Shown: positions 15,794-24,983, numbered from the stretch's first letter. The stretch: DNA of 64,000 bases from Bdellovibrionales bacterium (GCA_018266355.1 JAFEAP010000029.1:326305-390304), one strand, 5' to 3'. Numbers and translations: made by a program. Notes: generated by a model from the letters alone, not told the origin.

Positions 15794-16822
15794 CTAAAGG
15801 AAGGTTTCAGCCTCGATTCGCCGTCGATCGGATTCAGACCCCTCGAGATACCGGCGGAGGTCGGCGAGCGCATCCGCGGCTCGCGTCGAGTGGCTCCCGA
15901 TGAGAAGCCCGCCGAACCGGAAGTCGTCCTCGGCCCAGTAAAGTGTCGCTTCGCCTTTTCTACCGCCCCTTCCGACCCGACCGAACGCCTGCATGAGGGC
16001 GAGCAGCGAGTACGGTGCTTGGGCGATTTTCGCCCAGGCGAACTGCGGAAAATCCATTCCCATCCCGAACGCGTTCGTCGCGATGACCGAGGTTTCCGCT
16101 TCTCCGACGGACTCGCGCGAGAGGCGCGCTTCGACCCCCCGCCGTTCTTCGTCCGAAAGACCCGCGTGGTAGGGCAACACCGGCCGAATTCCCGAGAAGA
16201 GATCCCGGTAACGGCAGACGTCCCGACGGGTGCCGACGAAGAGGAGGCCGGGTCGGGGTTCCCCGGCGACCGCCTCCCGGACGCGCTCGAGACGCTCGGT
16301 CGGGGAGAGGCGGACGTAGGTCGGACGAAGGCTCGGCGAAATTCGAAACGATCCCTGCGTCGTCCAGCTTCCGGGAAGCGCCGCCTCGATCTCGCTCAGG
16401 AGCGAGCGAGGAAACGTCGCGCTCATCCAGAGGGTCCGCGGGCAGCCGAGTGACGCGAGAAACGCGAGGAGCCGAGCGTAAGCCGGGCGAAAACGCTCGC
16501 CCCATTCCGGAACGCAGTGGGCCTCGTCGACGGCGACGAGGGTGGGCCGCCACTCCCGGATCCGCCGTTCTTGAAGGAGAGCCGACTCCGGGCTCAAAAT
16601 CCGGACTCTTTCCGCCGGAACGCCGGCCGACGCGAACCGGAGGCGTTGCTGCCGGGCGAGGGCGAGGAGCGGGGTGAGGACGAGGATCCGTTCCCGCGGA
16701 TCGGCGCCCAAGACCTCGAGGATTCGACCTTTTCCCGATCCGGTCGGTGCCGTGAGGGCGAGATTCACCTTCGGCTCGCGCAGGACGGAAAGGGCTTCGC
16801 GCTGAAACGTATAGAGCTCCAT
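15794..16822 (-). CDS. RecQ-like superfamily 2 DNA helicase, short form
   Basis: A 342-aa SF2 helicase. Motif I is APTGSGKG (Lys31), motif II VAVDEAHCVPEWG (Asp99-Glu-Ala-His102) in the RecQ style, motif III SATFP, and motif VI is QAFGRVGRGG instead of the usual QxxGRxGRDG. It contains the FAWAKIAQAP strand typical of RecQ but has no room for the Zn-binding RQC and HRDC domains, and ends in a Glu/Arg-rich helix. E. coli RecQ is about 610 aa. It may be a minimal RecQ or a CRISPR/defence-type relative; no partner gene is adjacent. Just upstream lies a palindromic repeat element. Confidence 0.8.
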   Translation of the reverse strand: MELYTFQREALSVLREPKVNLALTAPTGSGKGRILEVLGADPRERILVLTPLLALARQQRLRFASAGVPAERVRILSPESALLQERRIREWRPTLVAVDEAHCVPEWGERFRPAYARLLAFLASLGCPRTLWMSATFPRSLLSEIEAALPGSWTTQGSFRISPSLRPTYVRLSPTERLERVREAVAGEPRPGLLFVGTRRDVCRYRDLFSGIRPVLPYHAGLSDEERRGVEARLSRESVGEAETSVIATNAFGMGMDFPQFAWAKIAQAPYSLLALMQAFGRVGRGGRKGEATLYWAEDDFRFGGLLIGSHSTRAADALADLRRYLEGSESDRRRIEAETFL

Positions 16823-16882
16823 CTTCGGTCGGAACGTTCATCGTGCGTGCCGAGGCGGATCGGATCCGAAGCGAGAATCGGC

Positions 16883-16987
16883 CCCTAGCCATTTGTGCGC
16901 TTTGGATCGGTGGGTTCGCCACTTTTCGTCGGCGGATCCCGGCGTTATCCCTCGCGTCTCCGAACCGAAGCGCACAAATGGCTAGGG
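16883..16987. repeat. Palindromic repeat element, copy 1
   Basis: A 105-bp element bounded by inverted arms beginning CCCTAGCCATTTGTGCGCTT. Left arm 16883-16905 and right arm 16965-16987 are complementary with one G-U-type difference, and pairing resumes inside for about four more base pairs. The centre (about 55 bp) is unrelated to that of copy 2. It lies 34 bp past the stop codon of the flippase-like gene and 60 bp before the helicase start. It encodes nothing; a miniature inverted-repeat element or REP/BIME-like unit fits best. Confidence 0.88.
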
Positions 16988-17021
16988 CGCGGGAATCGGT
17001 CGACGGCACCGTCGGAGGGGC

Positions 17022-18035
17022 TTAACCTGCCGCCGTTTCCATGTCCCGAAGGACGTCCGGGGATTGGGCCTTGAACCGAAGATAAACGAACCCGCCGCCG
17101 GCGCCGATCAGGAGCTGCGTAAGGACGTAGTAGGAAAAGATGTCCGCGCCGTGCTTCGATCCGAGGAGATTGAAGAAAAAGCTGAACGCGGCGTGACCCG
17201 TGCCGACTCCGCCCGGAAGGACCGGAATCGCGGTGGCGAGCAGCCCGAGCGGCGCGACGACGAAGAGCCCGTTCGCCGGGATCTGGGATTCTCCGAGAGC
17301 GCTCGCGAAGCAGAGGCATGCGAACCCCGCGAGCAGATGGATCGCCGCCGATAGGCCGAGGGCTTTCATCACGAGTTTTCTCTCGGAGTGGTAAACGCGG
17401 ATGCCGAGGTAGATCCGCACGATCGCGCCGAAGGTCGCGCCGAAGCGCCCTCCCGCAGCCTCGAGCCGCTGACCGAGCTTCAGCAGCGGATCGTGGTGTT
17501 CGCGGACGAGGAAGAGGTAACCGTAGAAGACGATCACGCAGAGCCCGGCGATCATCACGAATGCCTTCACCCCCGCGAGCACCGGCGAACCGATGAAATG
17601 CTGGAGACCGACGAGGAGCGCGGTGAGCGAAACCATCACGAGCGCGGAGAGGCCCAGGATCCGGTCGAAAAGGATCGAGCCGAACGCTTTCGAGCGCGCG
17701 CCCGGATATTCGTGCGCGATGTAAAACGCCTTCACGAAGTCGCCGGAAACGGCGCCGGGAAGGGCGATATTGAAGAAGTTTCCGACGAACTGGAGTTGGA
17801 GGAGACGGGGAGTGGCGAGGCGGATCTCCTGCGCGCCGAGCAGAAGATTCCAGCGGAACGCGGCGATGAACGCGGTGGCGACGACGGCGATCGCTCCGCC
17901 GAGGACCGCCGGCCAGTTCTTGAGACCCTCGATGCACGCCGCGAGCGAAATCAGGTTCTTCTTCGCGAGCCACCAGAAAACCAGCGCCACGAACCCGACT
18001 TTGAGCAGGTTTTTAACCAGACTCTTCACGTTCAC
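17022..18035 (-). CDS. Flippase-like / LPG-synthase-type membrane protein (PF03706-like)
   Basis: A 337-aa polytopic membrane protein of the lysylphosphatidylglycerol synthase transmembrane / UPF0104 family. Typical segments are FRWNLLL, QFVGNFFNIALPGAVSGDFVKAF (about 77-100), FDRILGL and AIPVLPGGVGTGHAAF. Members are predicted lipid or lipid-linked sugar translocators. The start is a GTG overlapping the stop of the amidotransferase gene (GTGA, 18035-18032) with GGAG 7 nt upstream. It is the last gene of a three-gene envelope operon, followed by the palindromic element. Confidence 0.85.
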   Translation of the reverse strand: MNVKSLVKNLLKVGFVALVFWWLAKKNLISLAACIEGLKNWPAVLGGAIAVVATAFIAAFRWNLLLGAQEIRLATPRLLQLQFVGNFFNIALPGAVSGDFVKAFYIAHEYPGARSKAFGSILFDRILGLSALVMVSLTALLVGLQHFIGSPVLAGVKAFVMIAGLCVIVFYGYLFLVREHHDPLLKLGQRLEAAGGRFGATFGAIVRIYLGIRVYHSERKLVMKALGLSAAIHLLAGFACLCFASALGESQIPANGLFVVAPLGLLATAIPVLPGGVGTGHAAFSFFFNLLGSKHGADIFSYYVLTQLLIGAGGGFVYLRFKAQSPDVLRDMETAAG

Positions 18036-18721
18036 GCGTTCTCTCCAAGAAAGTTTCCGAAGATGCGGTCGCCGACCGCCGGGTCGTAGAGCTTTTTCCC
18101 GCCTCTTTCGTGAAGAATGCGGTCGCGTCGGTCGTCCTTTCTCCATCCTGCGATCGATTTCTCCGCCGAGGGAAGATCCTTCTCGGGGTGAAACTGGATC
18201 CCGTAGATCGGAAGGTCTTCGAGGCGGCACGCTTGGATTCCGCACGCTTCCGACTTCGCGAGCAGCCGCATCCCTTTCGGGAGTTCCGCGACCTCCTCGT
18301 AGTGCGACGAGAACGACCAGAACTTATCCGCGAGGCCCTCGAAGAGCGGTGCGCGCTCGACGACCTCGATCTCCGTCCACCCGAACTCGCCGACCGGTCC
18401 CTTGCGCAAGATTTCGCGGCCGCCGAGGACGCGATTGATCGCCTGGTGGCCGTAGCAAACCCCGAGGGTCGGTTTTCCCTCGCGGATCGCCTCGCGGAGG
18501 AGTTCGTCGAGCTTCGAAACCCACGGACCTTCCTCGAGGCAGCTCGTCCGGGAGCCGGAGAGGATCACGCGGTCGAATCCGCGCGTCGATTCCGGTAGGT
18601 CGTCCTCGGGCGCGCGACGAACGAACGCCGTGCGGTCGGGCGACTTCGTGACGAAGCTCCGGAGATCCGCCGAACCCCAGCAGTCGAGGTCGCGGGTGTT
18701 ATCAATGATGAGAACTTTCAT
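18032..18721 (-). CDS. Class I glutamine amidotransferase-like protein
   Basis: A 229-aa stand-alone GATase1 domain. The triad is intact: Cys89 in LGVCYGHQ, and His178-Pro-Glu180 in GIQFHPEK. There is no synthetase domain, and the sequence after residue 185 is a basic tail (KSIAGWRKDDRRDRILHER). It overlaps the glycosyltransferase gene upstream by 20 nt and the flippase-like gene downstream by 4 nt, an unusual place for a GMP-synthase-like amidotransferase. It may supply ammonia for a sugar or lipid amidation, but this is inference. Confidence 0.85.
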   Translation of the reverse strand: MKVLIIDNTRDLDCWGSADLRSFVTKSPDRTAFVRRAPEDDLPESTRGFDRVILSGSRTSCLEEGPWVSKLDELLREAIREGKPTLGVCYGHQAINRVLGGREILRKGPVGEFGWTEIEVVERAPLFEGLADKFWSFSSHYEEVAELPKGMRLLAKSEACGIQACRLEDLPIYGIQFHPEKDLPSAEKSIAGWRKDDRRDRILHERGGKKLYDPAVGDRIFGNFLGENA

Positions 18722-19484
18722 TTTTCTTTCCGTCGTCCTCGAAGAGGTACGCGTATTTCAGGAAGATGCTGTGGGCGGCGTTCACCGAGATGATGAAGCC
18801 CGCGATGCCGTCGCGGAACCCGCCTTTGACGAAATAGGTCTCGACGAACTTCCCGATCGGCTTCACGAGCAGGAGCGCGAGGCTTTTGCCGACCCGGCGT
18901 TTCCGGAGCGCCTCCGAGCCGAGCCGCGAGAAGCGGAGGTTCGTCTCGATTTGTTCCGTGATGTTCCGGAACGGGTAATGGAAAACGTCGTGCCCGAGAG
19001 GAAGCACCGATCCGCGCACGACGAGTTCTTCGTGCACGTCGGGCTCCGTCCACGCGGAGGCTTTCCGGTTCGCGAGGCGCACGAGCCGATTCGGATACCA
19101 GCCGCCGTGACGGATCCATCGTCCGAGGTAATAACTCAGCCGCGGCATCGAATAGCCGGCGACGTCCTTGCCTTCGTTCCGCTCGAGCGCGTGTTGGATC
19201 TCGACGGCGAGTTCCGGGCTCACCGCCTCGTCCGCATCGACGTTCAGGACCCAGTCGTGCTTCGCGTGGGACTGGGCGAAGTTCTTCTGCTGACCGTAGC
19301 CGCGCCACGGATTCGTGATCACGGTCGCGCCGAGGTTTCGTGCGATCTCGACGGTATGGTCGGTCGAACCCGCGTCGACGACCAGCGTCTCCTGGGCGAA
19401 ATCCCGGACGCTTTCGATCGCGCGAGCGATGTTGTTTTCTTCGTTGAGCGTGATGATCGTGACGCTCAGGGGCGGGCGCGGCAT
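18702..19484 (-). CDS. Family 2 glycosyltransferase, WaaE-like
   Basis: A 260-aa GT2 of the LPS-core WaaE/KdtX type: LSVTIITLNEENNIARAIESV at the start, VVDAGSTDHTVEIA, then WVLNVDADEAVSPELA with the DxD motif and GGWYPNRLVRL. The last 60 residues (GKFVETYFVKGGFRDGIAGFIISVNAAHSIFLKYAYL) are amphipathic and match the WaaE tail. Likely adds a sugar to LPS core on the cytoplasmic face. First gene of a three-gene overlapping operon. Confidence 0.9.
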   Translation of the reverse strand: MPRPPLSVTIITLNEENNIARAIESVRDFAQETLVVDAGSTDHTVEIARNLGATVITNPWRGYGQQKNFAQSHAKHDWVLNVDADEAVSPELAVEIQHALERNEGKDVAGYSMPRLSYYLGRWIRHGGWYPNRLVRLANRKASAWTEPDVHEELVVRGSVLPLGHDVFHYPFRNITEQIETNLRFSRLGSEALRKRRVGKSLALLLVKPIGKFVETYFVKGGFRDGIAGFIISVNAAHSIFLKYAYLFEDDGKKNESSHH

Positions 19485-19543
19485 GGGAAAAAAATAACAT
19501 AAAAACCTAGCCTAAACGCCCGTAATTTGGGAAAAAAGCGACT

Positions 19544-20887
19544 ATGCGCGTTGGAGTCATCGGTACCGGTTACGTGGGTTTGGTCGCGGGTGCGTGTTTC
19601 GCGGATAGCGGTCATACGGTCGTCTGTCTCGACGTCGATCCTTCGAAAATCGAAAAGCTCCGGAAGGGCGAGATCCCGATCTACGAACCCGGCCTCGAAG
19701 AGCTCGTGAAGCGCAGTTCGAAAGAGGGCCGACTTCATTTCACGACCTCCTACGACGAGGCGATCCCGAACGCCGAGGTCCTTTTCCTCGCCGTCGGTAC
19801 GCCGCCGCTTCCCGACGGATCGCCGGACACCCAGTACCTCGAAGCCGCCTCGCGCTCGGTCGGGAAGGCGATGGAGAAATCGAAGGGCCGCGAACTGAAA
19901 GTCATCGTGAACAAGTCCACGGTCCCGATCGGTTCTCACCGCGTGGTCGCCGAGTGGATCTCGAAGGAGACCACCGCCCCGTTCGAAGTCGTGTCCAATC
20001 CGGAATTCCTGAAGGAAGGTTCCGCGGTCGACGATTTCCTGAAACCCGATCGCGTCGTGATCGGAACCGAACGCGACGACGTCTTCGCGAAGATGGCGGA
20101 GCTGTACGCCCCGTTCGTCCGCCAGGGAAATCCGATCTTGAAGATGGACACCGTCTCGGCGGAAATCACGAAGTACGCTTGTAACGCGTTTCTCGCGACC
20201 CGCATCAGCTTCATGAACGAGCTCGCGCGCCTCTGCGAACTCACCGGCGGCGACATCGAAGAAGTCCGTAAAGGCATGTCGACCGACGTGCGCATCGGGA
20301 AACATTTCCTCTACGCCGGCATCGGCTACGGCGGTTCCTGCTTCCCGAAGGACGTGAAGGCCCTCGTCTCGACCGGAAAGCGCTACGGAACCGAGCTCGG
20401 CATCGTCGCCTCGGTCGACTCCGCGAACAACAAGCAGAAGCTCCACCTCGTCGCCGCGATAAAGCGCCACTTCGGGAACGACCTGAAAGGGAAGACGATC
20501 GGATTTTGGGGGCTCGCGTTCAAGCCGAACACGGACGACCTGCGCGAAGCGCCGGCGCTCGAGATGATCCGCGCGCTCTCCGAAATGGGCGCGAGCGTGA
20601 AGGCGTTCGACCCGATCGCGATGGACGCCGCGAAGGCCCAGGTCACTGATCTGCCGAAGGAAAAACTCGCCTATACGAAGACGGTTTACGAGGCGGTCGA
20701 CGGAGTCGACGCGCTCGTGCTCGCGACGGAATGGAACGAGTTCCGGAATCCGGACTGGGCTCGCGTGAAACTCGCGATGAAGAAACCGGTCCTTTTCGAC
20801 GGCCGGAACATCTACGACGCGAAGAAGATGACCGGCATGGGCTTCACCTACGTCGGCGTCGGCCGCGGTAAGTACCGCGTCCCGTAA
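19544..20887 (+). CDS. ugd: UDP-glucose 6-dehydrogenase
   Basis: Makes UDP-glucuronate from UDP-glucose with NAD+. The 447-aa protein has the N-terminal Rossmann motif GTGYVGL, the SNPEFLKEGSAVDDF segment, Lys210 in EITKYACNAF, and catalytic Cys266 in GYGGSCFPKD. The C-terminal domain has GFWGLAFKPNTDDLREAPALEMI. Its ATG is 60 bp from the divergent WaaE-like gene. It supplies uronic acid for the surrounding envelope glycan genes. Confidence 0.96.
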   Translation: MRVGVIGTGYVGLVAGACFADSGHTVVCLDVDPSKIEKLRKGEIPIYEPGLEELVKRSSKEGRLHFTTSYDEAIPNAEVLFLAVGTPPLPDGSPDTQYLEAASRSVGKAMEKSKGRELKVIVNKSTVPIGSHRVVAEWISKETTAPFEVVSNPEFLKEGSAVDDFLKPDRVVIGTERDDVFAKMAELYAPFVRQGNPILKMDTVSAEITKYACNAFLATRISFMNELARLCELTGGDIEEVRKGMSTDVRIGKHFLYAGIGYGGSCFPKDVKALVSTGKRYGTELGIVASVDSANNKQKLHLVAAIKRHFGNDLKGKTIGFWGLAFKPNTDDLREAPALEMIRALSEMGASVKAFDPIAMDAAKAQVTDLPKEKLAYTKTVYEAVDGVDALVLATEWNEFRNPDWARVKLAMKKPVLFDGRNIYDAKKMTGMGFTYVGVGRGKYRVP

Positions 20888-20960
20888 TTCCTCGGACTAG
20901 CCCTTAAAGCCACGTTTCGACCCTTCCGAACTTGGCCCGGAGTTTTCAAAGCCTAAAGCC

Positions 20961-22367
20961 ATGCATTTCCAGCGCGGCAATACGGCTCGGCCCCTCCTCG
21001 TTCTCGCCCTCCTTTTCGGACTCGCCGGGTCGGCCCTCGGCGCCGCGGACGACGAAAACGGGTGGAACGCGGCCGCTCGACGAGATTACGCGAAGCTCGA
21101 AGCCCAAATGGCGGCCCGAAAAAACGGCGAACTCGCCGGAGTATGGGGCGCGATGGGAGTCGAAGCGGGAGGCCTCCTTCGCGGCCTTCGATTCAAGAAA
21201 GTCGAATACCGGAACGGCGAAGACTTCGATCCGGAGGGAAAATCGATCGAATACTTGGTCACCCGTACCGGAAGGAAGGTCTCGCCGCTCGTGGTGTTTT
21301 TCCCGGGCGTTTTCGGAGATGCCCGCGGCGCCGGCGGTCTCCTCGTCGCCCGCCAAGTCCGCCGCGCGCGGAATCACGCGGTGATCCTCCCGAATCCCTG
21401 GGGTGAAAACTTCCAGAACGCGCGCCCGCGGTTCTTCCCGGGCGAGTTCGACCGGGAAGCGAAGGCGCTCGGCGGGATCGTGAACGCGGCGATCGAATTC
21501 ATCGGTCCGGAACGAATCTCCGAGATCCACTTCGTCGGCGAAAGCCACGGCGGATTTCTCGCCCCGGCGACCGCGGCGATCATCAATCGCGAAGGGAAAT
21601 ACCACGTAAGTTCCGTGACGTCCATTTCGGTGCCGTTCCACATCGGAAACGCCGTGAACGCGCTCGACGAAATGGCCGACGAGGGCGAAAAGGCCTATTT
21701 CGAGGGCGGGTGCAAACTCACGTTCGTGCGCGCGCTCGGCTTCGTCTACGAGATGCTTCGGAATCCGAAGACCGTCGAAGTCTACTCGAAAGACGGTACC
21801 CCGTGCTCGAAGGCGATCTTCGCTTTCATGGGCTTCGAAAAGCCGCTCTTTTCGCTCGCGAAAAAAGTGAACGAGCGAGCGCCGTCCGCGGCTTGGGCCG
21901 CGGAGCCCGAGAGCTATTGGGAGCGGAAGGTTCGCTTTCGGGACCTCGGGCCGCTCTTTTACGGCAAACCGACGCGTGAAATCGTCGGCCAGGCTTCCGC
22001 GGACCTCGGAACCTGGCTGAACGCCGCGCGGGCCGAGGGTGTCAGAACCCTCGCGCTCGTCGCGAAAGATGATCCCCTGAACCCGCCGCCGGAAATCGGC
22101 AGTTTCAAGGTGATCGGCAGCTACGATCCGAGGGATATCCTCGTCCTCTCGAAGGGCGGACACCTCGGGTTCCGCGGTAGCCGCTTTTACCGAAAGATCG
22201 TGCGGGATCAGTTCAAGATCGCGGTGAACGCGCCGCCGACCGCGGCGGTCGACGGGACGAGCGCGGAGGCGCCGGACGACGCGCTCGATAACGACGTTCG
22301 TCCGGCGAACGACGATTACGCCGCGGAGGACGCGCGAGAAGACGCGGCCGAAGCGGCTGCGGACTGA
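20961..22367 (+). CDS. Exported alpha/beta hydrolase, YheT-like
   Basis: A 468-aa protein with a signal peptide (LLVLALLFGLAGSALG, cut after about residue 28). It has the hydrolase nucleophile elbow GESHGG (Ser195), acid DDPLNP (Asp370/371) and histidine GGHLGF (His401), in the spacing of the YheT/AB_hydrolase_4 family. Typical family members are cytosolic, so the signal peptide is unusual. The last 50 residues are Ala/Asp-rich and disordered. It converges on the glycosyltransferase cassette. Substrate unknown; an envelope ester is possible. Confidence 0.75.
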   Translation: MHFQRGNTARPLLVLALLFGLAGSALGAADDENGWNAAARRDYAKLEAQMAARKNGELAGVWGAMGVEAGGLLRGLRFKKVEYRNGEDFDPEGKSIEYLVTRTGRKVSPLVVFFPGVFGDARGAGGLLVARQVRRARNHAVILPNPWGENFQNARPRFFPGEFDREAKALGGIVNAAIEFIGPERISEIHFVGESHGGFLAPATAAIINREGKYHVSSVTSISVPFHIGNAVNALDEMADEGEKAYFEGGCKLTFVRALGFVYEMLRNPKTVEVYSKDGTPCSKAIFAFMGFEKPLFSLAKKVNERAPSAAWAAEPESYWERKVRFRDLGPLFYGKPTREIVGQASADLGTWLNAARAEGVRTLALVAKDDPLNPPPEIGSFKVIGSYDPRDILVLSKGGHLGFRGSRFYRKIVRDQFKIAVNAPPTAAVDGTSAEAPDDALDNDVRPANDDYAAEDAREDAAEAAAD

Positions 22368-22408
22368 GCCGAGTCACGGAGCCGAATCGCCGAACCGACC
22401 GACGTCGT

Positions 22409-23290
22409 TCAGTCCGTCCGGACGGAAATGCCGGAGGAATCGCCGCCCTCGACGCCGCGATCGCAGCGGATCCGGCGCGAACTCCGCGCGGAGTCGAGAA
22501 GCGCGTCGTTCGCCGGCGTGAAGCCGCGGCGCGGGTGCCAGATGTGGTACTGGAGCGCGAGGCCCTTCAACGAACGCCGCCGAAGCCCGAGGTGGAGCAT
22601 CCGGATTTCGACGTCGGTGTCCTCCCGGCCGTAACCCTCGTAAGCTTCGTCGAAACCGTTGATCGCGATCAGGTCCTCGCGGGCGACCGAGAAATTACAG
22701 CCCTTCAAGTCGACCACGCGGTCGAGCCGAAGCAGCGAGCGGACCCACGGGTTTCGGCCCCACCGGATCGTGCGGTTCCAGTGCTCGGTCTTCCCGAAAA
22801 ACTCGTCGAAGAGGACTCGGAGTCGCGGCCGATCGAAAAACCCGCGGCGGATCAGCCGCGGAGTGAGTTTCGTGCCGATCCGTTCGGAAATTTCGACGCG
22901 GCGGCCGGCCCCGAACGTTCCGCTTTCGCGCGTGAACCAGTGGTCACCGATGAAGTCCCGGTGCGGAACGCAGTCGGCGTCGAGGAAGACGAGGAGTTCG
23001 CCTTTCGACCGGCGGATCGCCTCGTTCAGCAGTCGGCATTTCCGGAATCCCTTGTTTTCCTGCCAAAGGTGGGTGAGCGGGATCGCCATCGAGCGCGCGG
23101 CCTCGCGGACCACGTTCCGCGTTTCCGGACCGCTGCCGTCGTCGCAGAGGAGGATCTCGAAGTCTCGGAATCGCTGGCGCGAAAGCGCGGCGAGGACGAG
23201 TTCGAGGTGGCGGGGCATTTCGTAGGTCGCGAGGAGGAGGGAAGCCTTCGGTCCGACCGTGCCGCCGCTCCCTTCGCTCCCCGGGCTCAT
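22409..23290 (-). CDS. Family 2 glycosyltransferase (chondroitin-synthase-like)
   Basis: A 293-aa GT2: ASLLLATYEMPRHLELVLAAL, LLCDDGSGPETR, ELLVFLDADCVPHRDF with DxD, LKGCNFSVAREDLIAINGFDEAYEGYGREDTDVEIRM, the ED motif of the glycosyltransferase that acts with N-terminal galactosyltransferase-type regions. The ATG overlaps the previous stop (ATGA) with GGAGGG upstream. The C-terminal 25 residues are Arg-rich. It is the last gene of a four-gene glycosyltransferase cassette. Confidence 0.9.
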   Translation of the reverse strand: MSPGSEGSGGTVGPKASLLLATYEMPRHLELVLAALSRQRFRDFEILLCDDGSGPETRNVVREAARSMAIPLTHLWQENKGFRKCRLLNEAIRRSKGELLVFLDADCVPHRDFIGDHWFTRESGTFGAGRRVEISERIGTKLTPRLIRRGFFDRPRLRVLFDEFFGKTEHWNRTIRWGRNPWVRSLLRLDRVVDLKGCNFSVAREDLIAINGFDEAYEGYGREDTDVEIRMLHLGLRRRSLKGLALQYHIWHPRRGFTPANDALLDSARSSRRIRCDRGVEGGDSSGISVRTD

Positions 23291-24189
23291 TTCACCCTCC
23301 GGTATGAGCGGTATTCGAATAGCCGCACTCCGGTCGCGCGTTCGAAGAGGTCGAGCGCGATCTTCTTCGCGTCGCCGAACTCCCATTCGAGCGGCGAACG
23401 GCTCAAATCCCAGGTCCACTTCTTCGCCGCGATCCGTTCGTGCATCACCTTCGGATGCGATCCCCGGAACGGGAAGAGTCCCCAGATTTTCTTGTACCGG
23501 TAGGCGTCGCCCGTCGCGGTCTCGCCCGCGGCCGTCTTCTTCGCCCCGTGGTAGAGGGTATCCATGAAGAAAGTTTTCTCCTTCATCACTTCGGGCGGGC
23601 GAACCCACCCGTAGTGATAGACCGAGGCGTCGAGGAGCGCGACCCGCGGCTTTTCGCCCGAGGGAAGCCGAAAGCTTTGGGCGTCGCCGACGCTCCGGGC
23701 TCCCGAAGCGCGGCGGACGATCCGCACCTCGCGCCGGTAGGCGCTGCGCGAATTTCGAACGACGTCGAACGATCCGTAGAAATGGACGTACCGGAAAAGG
23801 AGCCCCTCGATCGAGTCGTCGGGCAGGTGTTTTTCCATCGCCGCGCGGATCTTCGGAAGGTCGCCTTCGTGGAGGATCTCGTCGGCTTGGAGGTAGACGC
23901 ACCAATCGCCGGTGCAGCGGTCGAGCGCGAGATTCGTCTGTTCGGCCAGGATCTGGCCGCCTTTGCGTTTCTCCGGATCGTCGAGGGGCCAATGGCTTTC
24001 GAAAATCGCGACTTTTCCCTCTCCCTCGTCCTTCGCGAACTTCCGGACCCGCTCGAGCGTGTCGTCTTCGCCGATTCCGACATTTACGACGAGTTCGTCG
24101 ACGAGCGGCAGGAGCGAGCGGAGGGACTCGAGGTAAGGATAGTCGAACTTCGTCCCGTGACGGACGATCGTGAATCCCGAGACTTTCAT
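23287..24189 (-). CDS. Glycosyltransferase, GT2-like
   Basis: A 300-aa protein starting MKVSGFTIVRHGTKFDYPYLESL. The pattern VDELVVNVGIGEDDT, ALDRCTGDWCVYLQADEILHEGDL is that of a GT-A glycosyltransferase with QADE in place of DxD. Similar proteins are annotated in glycan clusters as family 2 glycosyltransferases. I start at the ATG overlapping the upstream stop; the 14 extra residues of the longer frame are out of keeping. It shares ATGA overlaps with both neighbours. Confidence 0.82.
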   Translation of the reverse strand: MKVSGFTIVRHGTKFDYPYLESLRSLLPLVDELVVNVGIGEDDTLERVRKFAKDEGEGKVAIFESHWPLDDPEKRKGGQILAEQTNLALDRCTGDWCVYLQADEILHEGDLPKIRAAMEKHLPDDSIEGLLFRYVHFYGSFDVVRNSRSAYRREVRIVRRASGARSVGDAQSFRLPSGEKPRVALLDASVYHYGWVRPPEVMKEKTFFMDTLYHGAKKTAAGETATGDAYRYKKIWGLFPFRGSHPKVMHERIAAKKWTWDLSRSPLEWEFGDAKKIALDLFERATGVRLFEYRSYRRVK

Positions 24190-24983
24190 GCGCGAGGCGA
24201 CTCCGACGCCTTCGCCTCGTTTTGGAACCACCAGATCTTCACGTGGCGTACCGAACGCGAGATGCCCTCGAGGACCGAGATCGCGACGCCGTGGATCCCG
24301 TCGCGGTAGGATTTATAATAGAAGTAGTTTTTCAGGAACATCGCGGGACCGGCGGTGACGATGCGGAAAATGTTCGTGCGCTGACCGGCGGCGACGCGGT
24401 CGCGCGCTTCGATCGTCGTGTATTTGTTCATCTTCGCGAGGAAGCGATCGGGATTGAAGTCCGGCGCGTGCAGGAGCGACTCGTGAAGCCGCCGGCCCGG
24501 TTCCGGGTATTTCGCGTATTCGTGGATGTCGTTCACGAAACGTACGCCGGTTTTGCGGAAAAAGCGGTCTTGATACGAGGGATTCCACACGCCGTAGCGG
24601 ATCGCGCGGCCGAGGAAATACTCCTGGCGATGGATTTTCCAATACGGGTACGGGTCTTCTTCCGAGAGGAGGGATTCGAGCCGCGCGCGGAGCTCGGGCG
24701 TGCACGCCTCGTCCGCGTCCACGCAGAGGACCCACTCGTTCGTCGTCTGGTCGAGGGCGAAGTTCCGTTGTTGGCGGAACCCGTCGAAGGGGCGTTCGGC
24801 CCATCGGAGTCTCGCCGCCCACGCCGCGGCCGGATCGGTCGCGATCGCCTTCGTCCGGTCCGTGCTCCCGCCGTCGACGACGACGATTTCGTCGCACCAC
24901 GCGAGCGAGGCGAGCGCGCGGCCGAGGTAGCGTTCCTCGTTCAGCGCGATCAAGACGGCCGAGAGCTTACGGCGCGGATTCAT
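24186..24983 (-). CDS. Family 2 glycosyltransferase, WaaE-like
   Basis: A 265-aa GT2 with the WaaE pattern: LSAVLIALNEERYLGRALASL, VVDGGSTDRTKAIA, WVLCVDADEACTPEL (DxD), GVWNPSYQDRFFRKTGVRF, and the C-terminal FLKNYFYYKSYRDGIHGVAISVLEG. It parallels the WaaE-like protein at 18.7-19.5 kb, so the window has two related but diverged core-type transferases. ATGA overlaps on both sides. Confidence 0.9.
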   Translation of the reverse strand: MNPRRKLSAVLIALNEERYLGRALASLAWCDEIVVVDGGSTDRTKAIATDPAAAWAARLRWAERPFDGFRQQRNFALDQTTNEWVLCVDADEACTPELRARLESLLSEEDPYPYWKIHRQEYFLGRAIRYGVWNPSYQDRFFRKTGVRFVNDIHEYAKYPEPGRRLHESLLHAPDFNPDRFLAKMNKYTTIEARDRVAAGQRTNIFRIVTAGPAMFLKNYFYYKSYRDGIHGVAISVLEGISRSVRHVKIWWFQNEAKASESPRA

